Assembly: GCA_016201645.1 (NCBI GenBank)
Contig: JACQCL010000163.1
Span: 1 to 42,447 of the forward strand
DNA: 42,447 nt
Reading direction: 5' to 3'
From: Candidatus Rokuibacteriota bacterium
GTDB taxonomy: Bacteria > Methylomirabilota > Methylomirabilia > Rokubacteriales > CSP1-6
Both the position numbers and the translations under genes were made by a program. This document shows positions 16,429-24,821 of the stretch, one piece after another (the first letter of the stretch is position 1; each line of letters starts with the position of its first letter). The notes below the pieces were generated by a model. The model did not search any database. It worked only from the letters and a program-made list of their open reading frames with translations, and was not told the DNA's origin.

Positions 16429-17496
16429 ATGAGCGAGGCGGTCCGGATTACCCGAGCGGCCACCAAGAAGCCAAAGCCCAAGGACAGCGAGCTCGGGTTT
16501 GGCACGGTCTTCACCGATCACATGTTCCTGGCCGACTTCCAGGAGGAGAAGGGCTGGTACGACCCGCGGATCGAGCCATACGGTCCTCTCACCCTGGACC
16601 CGGCGGCGGCGGTGTTTCACTACGCGCAGGCCATCTTCGAGGGGCTCAAGGCGTTCCGCGGCGTGGACGGACGGGTGCGCCTGTTCCGCCCCGACAAGCA
16701 CATCGAGCGGCTCAACAACTCCGCCAGGCGAATGTGCATCCCTCCGCTCGATCCGGATTGGGCACTCCGGTCGCTCGTGGAACTGGTCGGGCTTGAGCGC
16801 GACTGGGTGCCCGCGAGCCTCGGCACGTCGCTCTACGTCCGGCCGACGATCATCGCCACCGAGCCGTTCCTTGGCGTCCGGCCGGCGAAAGCGTACGTCT
16901 ACTACGTGATCCTGTCGCCCGTCGGCGCCTACTACGCTGAAGGGATGAATCCGGTAAAGATCCTCGTCGTGGACAAGTACGTCCGTGCCGTGCCGGGCGG
17001 GGTCGGCGCGGCGAAGACTGGCGGGAATTATGCCGCGAGCCTCCTCGCCTCCGAAGAGGCACACCGCGCCGGGTTCACCCAGGTCCTCTGGCTCGACGGC
17101 GCCGAGCGGAGGTACGTGGAGGAGGTCGGCACCATGAACATCATGTTCCGGCTGGGGGATCAGGTCGTCACCCCGCCGCTCACGGGCTCGATCCTCCCCG
17201 GCGTCACCCGCGACTCCGCGCTCAATCTCTTGCGCGAGTGGGGGCTCTCCGTGTCCGAGCGGCAGATCGCGATTGATGAGGTGATCGCCGCCGCCCGGAG
17301 CGGAAGGCTCCGCGAGGCCTGGGGGACAGGGACGGCCGCGGTCATCTCGCCGGTTGGCGAGCTCTCGTATCGGGGCGAGCGGATCGCCATCAATGCCGGA
17401 CGGATCGGGGAGCTGACCCAACGCCTCTACCAGGCGATCGTCGAGATCCAGTACGCGAAGGTCCCCGACACGCGCGGCTGGACCTTGGAGGCTTAG
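16429..17496 (+). CDS. ilvE: Branched-chain amino acid aminotransferase
   Basis: PLP-dependent fold-type IV transaminase making or degrading leucine, isoleucine and valine with 2-oxoglutarate/glutamate. The 355-aa product belongs to the longer BCAT type (as in actinobacteria and eukaryotes) by its start GFGTVFTDHMF, then PYGPLTLDPAAAVFHYAQAIFEGLKAFRG. The PLP lysine is K196 (AAKTGGNYAAS), and the C-terminal phosphate-binding loop is GTGTAAVISPVG. The ATG at 16429 has GAGGG upstream; an in-frame TTG at 16384 lies upstream of the predicted transcript start. With clpC it interrupts an otherwise familiar lol-bam gene order, and has its own promoter. Confidence 0.95.
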   Translation: MSEAVRITRAATKKPKPKDSELGFGTVFTDHMFLADFQEEKGWYDPRIEPYGPLTLDPAAAVFHYAQAIFEGLKAFRGVDGRVRLFRPDKHIERLNNSARRMCIPPLDPDWALRSLVELVGLERDWVPASLGTSLYVRPTIIATEPFLGVRPAKAYVYYVILSPVGAYYAEGMNPVKILVVDKYVRAVPGGVGAAKTGGNYAASLLASEEAHRAGFTQVLWLDGAERRYVEEVGTMNIMFRLGDQVVTPPLTGSILPGVTRDSALNLLREWGLSVSERQIAIDEVIAAARSGRLREAWGTGTAAVISPVGELSYRGERIAINAGRIGELTQRLYQAIVEIQYAKVPDTRGWTLEA

Positions 17497-17590
17497 GGCC
17501 GACCGATTGATCAAAGCTAGCAGAGAATTAGTCTGGGCGCCGGGCATCTCGGTCCGGGGCTGCCAAAGAAAAGGCTAGCAGGGGTCCAAT
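17497..17590 (+). other. Intergenic stretch before clpC with imperfect direct repeat
   Basis: The longest gene-free stretch in the window (94 nt). It is less GC-rich than its surroundings and contains an imperfect direct repeat around CTAGCAG (17513-17523 and 17570-17581). The second copy carries the TAG that closes the clpC frame upstream. I see no convincing promoter, CIRCE operator or terminator. Confidence 0.4.
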
Positions 17591-20023
17591 ACGGAGCGGG
17601 CGCGGCGGGTCATCATCCTGGCGCGTGAGGAAGCCGGGCGGTTCCGGCACGATTTCGTCGGAACCGAGCACATCCTATTGGGCCTCATCCGGGACGGGGA
17701 GGGGATCGCGACTGCCGTCCTCCAGCGGTTGGGGCTCCGCCTCGAGACGGTCAAGGCTGAGGTCGAGCGGGCGCTCGCCGGATTCCCCAAGACGCTGACC
17801 TTCGGTGAGGTTCCCTTCACGCCTCAAGCCAAACGGGTCCTCGAGTTGTCAATCGAAGAAGCCCGCCAGCTCGGCCACAATTACATCGGCACCGAGCACC
17901 TCCTCCTCGGCCTCATGAAGGAGGGGCAGTGCATCGCGGCGAAGATTCTCGAGTCGTTGGGCGCCAAGCTGGACGAAGTACGCCAGGAGACTCTGGCCCT
18001 TTTGGGAGACCAGTACTACCCCCGGCCGAAGAAGCGCTCCCAGACTCCGGTGCTGGATGAATTCGCCCGCGATCTGACTCAGCTGGCGCGCGAAGGGAAG
18101 CTCGATCCGGTCATCGGGCGCGAGATGGAGATCGAGCGGGTCATCCAGGTCCTCTCACGTCGAACGAAGAACAATCCTGTCCTCATCGGCGAGCCGGGTG
18201 TCGGCAAGACGGCGATCGTCGAAGGACTGGCCCAGAAGATCATCAACCACGACGTGCCCGACGTCCTCGTGTCCAAGCGGCTGCTCCAGCTCGACCTGGG
18301 GGCGCTGGTCGCCGGCACCAAGTATCGGGGCCAGTTCGAGGAGCGCCTCAAGGCGGTGATGAAGGAGATCCGCCAGTCCGAGAACGTGATCCTCTTCCTG
18401 GACGAACTGCACACGCTGATCGGGGCGGGCGCGGCCGAGGGCGCGATCGACGCTTCCAACATGCTCAAGCCCGCTCTCAGCCGGGGTGAAATTCAAACCA
18501 TCGGTGCCACGACCCTCGATGAGTACCGGAAATACATCGAGAAGGACGGCGCGCTCGAGCGGCGGTTCCAGCCCATCATCGTCCGCGCCCCCTCGGTGAC
18601 CGAGGCCATCGAGATCATCCGGGGGCTGCGCCACAAGTACGAGGCCCACCACCGGGTCAAGATCACCGACGAGGCGATCGACGCCGCCGTGAAGTTGGCG
18701 GACCGGTACATCACCGAGCGGCAACTGCCGGACAAGGCCATTGACGTCATCGACGAGGCCTCCTCGCGGACCCGGCTGATGGCGCTGACCCCGCCGCCCG
18801 AGATCAAGGAGCTGGAGAAGGAGATCGAGCGGGTCGTGCGGGAAAAGGACATGTACCTGGAGGCTCAGGAGTTCGAAAAGGCGGCTTCCCTCAGGGAGAA
18901 GGAAAAGCACCTGAGGAGCCGCGGCGACGAGCTCAAGCGTGAGTGGGAGAAGCGGAAGGGGAAGGCCCAGGCCAGCGTGGGGGAAGAGGACATCGAGTTC
19001 ATCGTCTCGCGCTGGACGGGCATCCCGCTTTCCAAGCTCGAGGAGAAGGAGTCGGCAAAGCTGGCGCGGATGGAGGAGGCGCTCCACGGTCGCATCATCG
19101 GCCAGGATGACGCCCTCAGGGCTGTCGCCCGAGCGATTCGGCGCTCCCGCGCCGGGCTGAAGGACGTCAAGCGTCCCGTCGGGTCCTTCATCTTCCTGGG
19201 TCCCACCGGTGTCGGGAAGACGGAACTTGCGCGGGCCTTGGCGGAGTTCCTGTTCGGCGACGAGAACGCCCTCATCCGGATTGATATGTCGGAGTACATG
19301 GAGAAGTTTTCCGTGTCACGGCTCTTGGGCGCCCCGCCCGGATACGTGGGCTATGAGGAAGGAGGGGTGCTGACCGAGAAGGTGAGGCGGCGGCCGTACT
19401 CCGTCGTGCTGTTCGACGAGATTGAGAAAGCTCACCCGGATGTGTACAACATGCTGCTCCAGGTGCTCGATGACGGGCGGCTCAGCGACTCGCTCGGCCA
19501 CGTGGTGGATTTCAAGAACACCATCCTCATCATGACCTCCAATCTGGGGACCCAACTGATCGGCAAGCGCACGCAGCCGGGGTTCCTTCAGGAGTCTGAG
19601 GGCGAATCGTACGAGCGGATGAAGGGGCGGGTGATGGAGGAGCTCAAGCGCGCGTTCCGTCCCGAGTTTCTCAACCGCATTGACGACATCGTCGTGTTCC
19701 ACCCCCTCTCTGTGGATCACATCAAGGGCATCATTCGGCTCATGATCGACCGGATCGATAAGCAGCTCGCCGAGAAGGGGATCCAGATCTTTTTGACGCC
19801 GGGCGCGCAGGAATTGCTGGTCCAGAAGGGGTACGATGCGACCTACGGCGCGCGCCAGCTCAGGCGCACCATTCAGAAGCACATCGAGGACCCCCTGGCC
19901 GAAGCCATTGTGCGGGGGCAGTTCTCGGACGGGACGCGGATCGAGGTTGACAGTGAAGGGGAATCCTTCGTCTTCCGCGAACGGGAGCCGGCGGAGCCGC
20001 CCCTGGAGCTGGCTGAACACTAA
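17591..20023 (+). CDS. clpC: ATP-dependent Clp protease ATP-binding subunit ClpC, start unresolved
   Basis: Hsp100 unfoldase that feeds substrates to ClpP. About 810 aa, near full length. It has two N-domain repeats (each with the GTEHILLGL or GTEHLLLGL core), D1 ATPase with Walker A GEPGVGKT (from residue 200), a UVR-type coiled segment at about 412-447 that marks ClpC, and D2 with Walker A GPTGVGKT (from 537) and the loop GAPPGYVGYEEGG. The frame closes upstream at TAG 17576 and the expected N-terminus (M-F-E-R-F-T-E-R) is recognisable only from T-E-R at 17591. No ATG, GTG or TTG occurs until TTG 17678, which would delete the first helix. ACG 17591 has AGGGG 6 nt upstream. The stated start is therefore provisional. 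No mcsA/mcsB partners are nearby. Confidence 0.88.
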   Translation, partial: TERARRVIILAREEAGRFRHDFVGTEHILLGLIRDGEGIATAVLQRLGLRLETVKAEVERALAGFPKTLTFGEVPFTPQAKRVLELSIEEARQLGHNYIGTEHLLLGLMKEGQCIAAKILESLGAKLDEVRQETLALLGDQYYPRPKKRSQTPVLDEFARDLTQLAREGKLDPVIGREMEIERVIQVLSRRTKNNPVLIGEPGVGKTAIVEGLAQKIINHDVPDVLVSKRLLQLDLGALVAGTKYRGQFEERLKAVMKEIRQSENVILFLDELHTLIGAGAAEGAIDASNMLKPALSRGEIQTIGATTLDEYRKYIEKDGALERRFQPIIVRAPSVTEAIEIIRGLRHKYEAHHRVKITDEAIDAAVKLADRYITERQLPDKAIDVIDEASSRTRLMALTPPPEIKELEKEIERVVREKDMYLEAQEFEKAASLREKEKHLRSRGDELKREWEKRKGKAQASVGEEDIEFIVSRWTGIPLSKLEEKESAKLARMEEALHGRIIGQDDALRAVARAIRRSRAGLKDVKRPVGSFIFLGPTGVGKTELARALAEFLFGDENALIRIDMSEYMEKFSVSRLLGAPPGYVGYEEGGVLTEKVRRRPYSVVLFDEIEKAHPDVYNMLLQVLDDGRLSDSLGHVVDFKNTILIMTSNLGTQLIGKRTQPGFLQESEGESYERMKGRVMEELKRAFRPEFLNRIDDIVVFHPLSVDHIKGIIRLMIDRIDKQLAEKGIQIFLTPGAQELLVQKGYDATYGARQLRRTIQKHIEDPLAEAIVRGQFSDGTRIEVDSEGESFVFREREPAEPPLELAEH

Positions 20024-20078
20024 ACCGGGGACCTACCTACCGTTTTCCAACCTGACGGAGACGCACGCGCCTCTGCCT

Positions 20079-22328
20079 ATGAACGGAGTGGGGAGGTTGT
20101 TTCTCTCCATTTTTTTTGTCCTCCTGATCGTTCTCCCATCCGGGGCGTCGGGGCAGGAGCAGCCGCCCATTATCGTCAAGGACATCGCGGTGGAGGGGAA
20201 CCGCCGCGTGCAGGAGGCGGTGATCCTCGGCAAGGTTCAGACCACCCTCGGCTCCGTGTTTCGGCCGGCGCAGTTGGCTGAGGACATCCGATCGATCTTC
20301 GGCCTCGGCTTCTTCGACGATGTCCGGCTGAAGGTGGACGACTTTGAGGGCGGCGTCAAGGTGACCTTTGTCGTTGTGGAGCGGCCATTCATCCGGGACA
20401 TCGAGTTCGAAGGCAACAAGCGTGTTGATGCGAAAACCCTCCAGGAAAAGGTGGACCTTCGCCTCGGTTCGCTCTATAACCCGGTCGAGGTGCAGAAGAC
20501 GCTGGAAAAGGTGAAAGACTACTACGAGGAGCAAGGGTACTTCGAGGTCCAGATCACGCCCGATGCCGAAAAGCTGCCGGACGGGGATGTGAGGCTGGTA
20601 TTCCGGATTGCCGAGGGCCGTCGGATCACCATTGACCGGATCGTCATCGAGGGCGCCCAAGGTCTCTCCGAAAAAGAGGTCAAGAAGGTCATGCAAACGC
20701 AGGAGCGGCAGTACTTCATCCTGCGGGGAGTGGTCCAGCGCCAGTTCCTGGATAGAGACGTGGATCTCATCATCCAGCTCTATAACGATCACGGGTACAT
20801 CCAGGCCCGCGTGGAGTCCCAAGAGATGGAGGTGGACCGGGCCCGGGCGCGGGTGACGATCAGGATCAAGGTGGTCGAGGGGCCCCAGTTCAGGGTTGGA
20901 AGCGTGGACGTCACCGGCACCCACGTGCTCCCGGTCGAGGAGGTCCGGCGGCAGCTCCTTCTCAAGCCCGGCGACGTGTTCTCGCGGGCGAAGGTCCGCA
21001 AGACCCTGGACAATATCACCCGCCTCTACAGCACGATCGGGCGGGCTTCGGCCGAGGTCAATCCGCATATCCAGCAGGACAACGCGGCACGAAAGGTGAA
21101 CCTCACCCTGGAGATCAGCGAAGGCCCGGAGGTTTTCGTGGAGCGGATCAACATCTCCGGAAACGTCCGGAGCGATGAAAAGATTCTCAGGCGGGAGTTC
21201 CCCATGGCCGAGGGCGACCTCTTCACGAGCCAGAAGCTCGACCGGGCCAAGCAGAAGCTCGTGAATCTCGGCTTCTTTGAATCGGTGGACACCACCACGG
21301 CTCCGGGGTCGTCCAAGAATAAGATTATCGTCAACGTCGAGGTCAAAGAGCGCGCCACCGGTCTCTTCAGCCTCGGCGGTGGATTCAGCTCGACGGATGG
21401 CTTCCTGGGCACCCTCGATCTCTCCCAGCAGAACTTCCTGGGCAAGGGCTGGGAGCTGTTTCTGAGGATCCGAGGCGGGGCAAAGACCCAGCAGGGCACC
21501 ATCGGGTTCACGGAGCCGTGGCTGTTTGACCGGCCCCTCGCTGCCGGGTTCGATGTCTTCGACAACCGCAGGGTCTTCATCGATTACACCGTGGACAGCC
21601 TCGGCGGGGACGTCCGGTTGAGCCACCCGTTTTTGGAGTTCTCGCGCTGGAACCTCCAGTACCGGCTCTCGCAGGACAGGGTCTCAGACATTTCCGACAC
21701 CGCCTCGGATGCGCTGCAGCGGGAGAAGGGAACTAAGGTGACGTCGCTCGTGGAGGGGGCCGTGAGCCGGGACACCCGCGATAATGTTTTTGTCCCCACC
21801 AAAGGCAGCCGCGCCAGCCTGACCCTCGACGTGGCAGGGTTGGGCGGAGACAGCAAGTTCATGAAGACGGTCGGCGAGGTGCGCTACTTCCACCCCGTTG
21901 TCTGGGGGACCGTTCTCGCGGGGCGGCTGGAGGCAGGCTACGGCTTCGGCTTCGGCGACAAGGACCTGCCCCTCTTCGAGCGCTTCTACTTGGGCGGTCC
22001 CGATTCCATCCGGTCTTTCAAATTGCGGCAGGTCTCTCCGGAGGATGACAGCGGGGCCCGAATCGGCGGGACCTCCGAGGTGCTCCTGAACATCGAGTAC
22101 CTCATCCCGCTCTTCTACGGGATCCGGTTCGCCGTTTTCTACGATGTGGGGAACGTCTACGGCTTCACCAAGGAGTTCGACCTGACGGATCTGCGGCACG
22201 GCGCGGGCGCGGGCGTCCGCTGGCAATCGCCGTTCGGGCCGATCCGGCTGGACTGGGGCTTCAAGCTGGATCGACGGAAGGGGGAGAGATCGGATAACTT
22301 CCACTTCTCCGTCGGCTCGCCGTTTTAG
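20079..22328 (+). CDS. bamA: Outer membrane protein assembly factor BamA
   Basis: Omp85 protein that inserts beta-barrel proteins into the outer membrane. The 749-aa product has a signal peptide (about 1-25, ending SGASGQ), five POTRA domains (about 31-105, 106-184, 185-273, 274-353, 354-430) and a C-terminal beta barrel ending in phenylalanine (FHFSVGSPF). The L6-loop motif, normally VRGF or IRGF, reads IRSF (644-647). The ATG at 20079 was chosen for the signal peptide; the frame is open further upstream inside clpC without similarity, and the Shine-Dalgarno is weak. It follows clpC by 55 nt and is followed by ompH, as in many diderms. Confidence 0.95.
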   Translation: MNGVGRLFLSIFFVLLIVLPSGASGQEQPPIIVKDIAVEGNRRVQEAVILGKVQTTLGSVFRPAQLAEDIRSIFGLGFFDDVRLKVDDFEGGVKVTFVVVERPFIRDIEFEGNKRVDAKTLQEKVDLRLGSLYNPVEVQKTLEKVKDYYEEQGYFEVQITPDAEKLPDGDVRLVFRIAEGRRITIDRIVIEGAQGLSEKEVKKVMQTQERQYFILRGVVQRQFLDRDVDLIIQLYNDHGYIQARVESQEMEVDRARARVTIRIKVVEGPQFRVGSVDVTGTHVLPVEEVRRQLLLKPGDVFSRAKVRKTLDNITRLYSTIGRASAEVNPHIQQDNAARKVNLTLEISEGPEVFVERINISGNVRSDEKILRREFPMAEGDLFTSQKLDRAKQKLVNLGFFESVDTTTAPGSSKNKIIVNVEVKERATGLFSLGGGFSSTDGFLGTLDLSQQNFLGKGWELFLRIRGGAKTQQGTIGFTEPWLFDRPLAAGFDVFDNRRVFIDYTVDSLGGDVRLSHPFLEFSRWNLQYRLSQDRVSDISDTASDALQREKGTKVTSLVEGAVSRDTRDNVFVPTKGSRASLTLDVAGLGGDSKFMKTVGEVRYFHPVVWGTVLAGRLEAGYGFGFGDKDLPLFERFYLGGPDSIRSFKLRQVSPEDDSGARIGGTSEVLLNIEYLIPLFYGIRFAVFYDVGNVYGFTKEFDLTDLRHGAGAGVRWQSPFGPIRLDWGFKLDRRKGERSDNFHFSVGSPF

Positions 22329-22343
22329 GAAGGGAGAGCACGC

Positions 22344-22901
22344 ATGACGAAACGCATCGCCCTGGTTTCGACGCTCCTCCTCCTCGTCATCGTCGCTTGG
22401 GGATTGCTGTACCTGGTTCCAGGAGCTCGGGCCCAGGGCGCGGCGCGGGTCGCGTACATCGACGTGCAACGGATCCTCGCCCGCTCCTCGGCGGGCGTGG
22501 CGGCCCGGGAGGAGCTCGAAAAGGACAAGGCGAAGATGCAGAAGGACATTGACGTCAAGAAAGCGGACGTTGAGAAGCTCCGTGACGAGTTGGAGAAGAA
22601 GGGTGCGCTCCTGAGCGCCGGCGCCCGAAGCGAAAAGCAGGAGACGCTCGAGCGGAAGATTCGCGATCTGCGCCGCTTGGTGGACGATTACCGGATCGAG
22701 CTTGAGCGAAAGGAACAAGGGCTTCTCCAGAAGGTCCTCGTGGATATTTCCGGGGTCGTCGAACGGGTGGGCAAGCAGCGAGGATTCCTCATGATCGTCG
22801 AGAAGCGAGGCGGGGGGATCCTCTACGGCGCTCCGGAGGCGGACCTGACGGACGAAATCATCAAGGCCTACGATCAAGAAGCGGGCAAAGGAAAGCGATA
22901 G
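22344..22901 (+). CDS. ompH: Periplasmic chaperone OmpH/Skp
   Basis: Skp-family chaperone that keeps unfolded outer-membrane proteins soluble in the periplasm on their way to BamA. The 185-aa product has a hydrophobic signal segment (about 5-30, ending GARAQG), the family's strand RVAYIDVQRIL at 34-44, a long charged coiled-coil (about 50-130, Lys/Glu/Leu rich), and the C-terminal strand region with GFLMIVEKRGGGILYG. The ATG at 22344 has a strong GGAAGGGAG upstream. It lies 15 nt after bamA and 5 nt before lpxD, the usual bamA-skp-lpxD order. Confidence 0.92.
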   Translation: MTKRIALVSTLLLLVIVAWGLLYLVPGARAQGAARVAYIDVQRILARSSAGVAAREELEKDKAKMQKDIDVKKADVEKLRDELEKKGALLSAGARSEKQETLERKIRDLRRLVDDYRIELERKEQGLLQKVLVDISGVVERVGKQRGFLMIVEKRGGGILYGAPEADLTDEIIKAYDQEAGKGKR

Positions 22902-22906
22902 GGCCG

Positions 22907-23983
22907 ATGGCGGACGCGGGGCGATGCTACACGCTCGGGCAGCTTGCCCAGGCACTGGGCGCGGTCCTGGAAGGGGATGCCCAGCGTGTGATCACCGGCG
23001 TCGCCTCGCTGGACAGGGCGGGCCCCGATCAGATCTCGTTCGTCACCAACCGGAGGTACCTGCCGCTCGCCAAATCCTCGCGCGCTGGGGCTCTGCTCGT
23101 CCCCGCGGACGTGCAGGATCTAAGCGGCCCGCTGTTGAGAACGCCGTCTCCCCAGACCGCGTTGATCTCGCTCCTCAAACTGTTCCACCCGGCTCCGCCG
23201 CTGTCCCCGGGCGTCCACCCCTCAGCGCTGGTGGCTCCCGAGAGCCAGGTCCACCCGGACGCCTCCGTCGGGGCGTTCGCCGTGATCCAGCCTCGTGCGG
23301 TGGTGGGAGCCCGCGCGCGCATCTTTCCGCTGGTGTACGTCGGCGAGGGCGCGGAGATCGGCGAGGACTCTACGCTCTATCCCCACGTCGTGGTACGTGA
23401 CGGGGTCCGCATCGGCCGGCGGGTGATCGTCCACGCCGGTGCCGTGCTCGGCGCGGATGGGTTCGGGTTCGTCTTTGACGGGAGCGTCCACCAGAAGATC
23501 CCCCAGGTCGGCGGCTTGATCATTGAAGACGACGTGGAGATCGGCGCGAACACGACGATTGATCGGGCCACCCTCGGGGACACCGTCGTTCACCGCGGAA
23601 CAAAAATTGATAATCTCGTCCAGATCGCGCATAACGTGGAAATCGGGGAACACTCCATCCTTGCCGCCCAGGTTGGCATCGCCGGTTCCTCCCGGGTGGG
23701 TCGGGGAGTGGTGCTCGGCGGCCAGGTCGGCGTGGCCGACCACGTCACGATCGGCGATGGCGCCGTCCTGGGCGCGCAGACGGGGGTGTCGCAGGACGTG
23801 GCGGCCGGCGAGAAGTTGTTCGGGACGTGGGGGCGTCCGATGAGGGAGGCCCGGCGGATCTGGCTCGCCGAGGCCGAGCTGCCGGAGCTCGTCCGCCGAT
23901 TGCGCGCGATCGAGCGGCGCCTCGAACGATTGGAAGCGCGGCTGGGGAAGGCAGGGGGGGCAGGCGACGATGGCGGTGCCTGA
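22907..23983 (+). CDS. lpxD: UDP-3-O-(3-hydroxyacyl)glucosamine N-acyltransferase LpxD
   Basis: Adds the second (N-linked) hydroxyacyl chain in lipid A synthesis, using acyl-ACP. The 358-aa product has the N-terminal uridine-binding domain (about 1-105, with DQISFVTNRRYLP), a left-handed beta helix of hexapeptide repeats (about 106-315) and a C-terminal helix (about 320-350). The catalytic histidine lies in the QIAHNVEIGE turn. It is 5 nt after ompH and overlaps lpxA by 14 nt. In many genomes fabZ separates lpxD from lpxA; here it is absent. Confidence 0.96.
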   Translation: MADAGRCYTLGQLAQALGAVLEGDAQRVITGVASLDRAGPDQISFVTNRRYLPLAKSSRAGALLVPADVQDLSGPLLRTPSPQTALISLLKLFHPAPPLSPGVHPSALVAPESQVHPDASVGAFAVIQPRAVVGARARIFPLVYVGEGAEIGEDSTLYPHVVVRDGVRIGRRVIVHAGAVLGADGFGFVFDGSVHQKIPQVGGLIIEDDVEIGANTTIDRATLGDTVVHRGTKIDNLVQIAHNVEIGEHSILAAQVGIAGSSRVGRGVVLGGQVGVADHVTIGDGAVLGAQTGVSQDVAAGEKLFGTWGRPMREARRIWLAEAELPELVRRLRAIERRLERLEARLGKAGGAGDDGGA

Positions 23984-24821
23984 AATCATCGACTCCACGG
24001 CCATCGTGGATCCGCGGGCCCGGCTCGGCCCCGGGGTTCGGATCGGAGCCTTCTCCATCGTCGGGCCCGAGGTGATGATGGGCGCGGATGTCGAGATCGG
24101 CCATCACGTCGTGCTCGAAGGGCGTCTGGACATCGGGCCGCGAGTGAAGATCGGGCACGGGGCGGTGCTCGGCGGGCCGCCGCAGGACCTCAAATTCAAG
24201 GCAGGCACACCGTCGGGCGTGAGGATCGGCGCCGGGACGGTCATCCGCGAGTACGTGACGATTCACCGCGCCACGCAGCCCGAGGGCTGGACCGAGATTG
24301 GCGCGGACTGCCTCCTGCTGGCGATGAGCCACGTCGCCCACGACTGCCGCCTGGGTGATGGCGTCATCGTGATCAACTATGCCGGCATCACCGGTCACTG
24401 CGAGATCGGTGAGCGGGCCACCATCGGGGGGCTCACCGGGGTGGTTCCATTCACGCGCGTGGGCGCCTATGCTTACATCGGCGGCTGCGGGAAGGTAACG
24501 GCGGACGTGCCGCCGTACATGCTGGCCGACGGCCTGCCGGCGACGGTTCGCGGCGTCAACATCGTCGGGTTGCGGCGGGCCGGGATGCCGGCGGCCGATC
24601 GGCGGGCGCTTCAGGACGCCTATCGCCTGCTCTACCGGAGCGGTTTGAGTCCGCGGGGCGCCCTCGAGCGTATTCGCCGTGAGCTGCCGGCCAGTGAGCC
24701 AATTGTGCGGCTCGTGGATTTTATAGCTTCCTCCCGGCGGGGTATCTGCGGCCCGCCCCGGGGCGAGCCTGCCGCTGGCGCAGGCGTCGCGTCGGATGCC
24801 GAGGGTGAGCGGGTGGTCTGA
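23970..24821 (+). CDS. lpxA: UDP-N-acetylglucosamine acyltransferase LpxA
   Basis: First enzyme of lipid A synthesis: O-acylation of UDP-GlcNAc from hydroxyacyl-ACP. The 283-aa product has hexapeptide-repeat beta helix (about 5-190) and a C-terminal helical domain. The catalytic histidine is H124 (SHVAHDCRLGD), equal to H125 of E. coli. The conserved part ends near residue 255 (IVRLVDFIASS); the last 25 or so residues are Gly/Ala-rich and coded by GC-rich palindromic DNA. It overlaps lpxD by 14 nt and the oxidoreductase by 1 nt (TGATG). Acyl-chain length preference cannot be read confidently. Confidence 0.95.
   Translation: MAVPEIIDSTAIVDPRARLGPGVRIGAFSIVGPEVMMGADVEIGHHVVLEGRLDIGPRVKIGHGAVLGGPPQDLKFKAGTPSGVRIGAGTVIREYVTIHRATQPEGWTEIGADCLLLAMSHVAHDCRLGDGVIVINYAGITGHCEIGERATIGGLTGVVPFTRVGAYAYIGGCGKVTADVPPYMLADGLPATVRGVNIVGLRRAGMPAADRRALQDAYRLLYRSGLSPRGALERIRRELPASEPIVRLVDFIASSRRGICGPPRGEPAAGAGVASDAEGERVV

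Noticed and set aside
20037..21626. A 529-codon open frame on the minus strand opposite bamA
   Set aside because: It is fully antisense to a well-conserved gene, has no recognisable domains, and is expected from GC-rich third positions. The same applies to other long minus-strand frames at 997-2202, 7882-9135, 12856-14319, 14316-15359 and 38101-39291.
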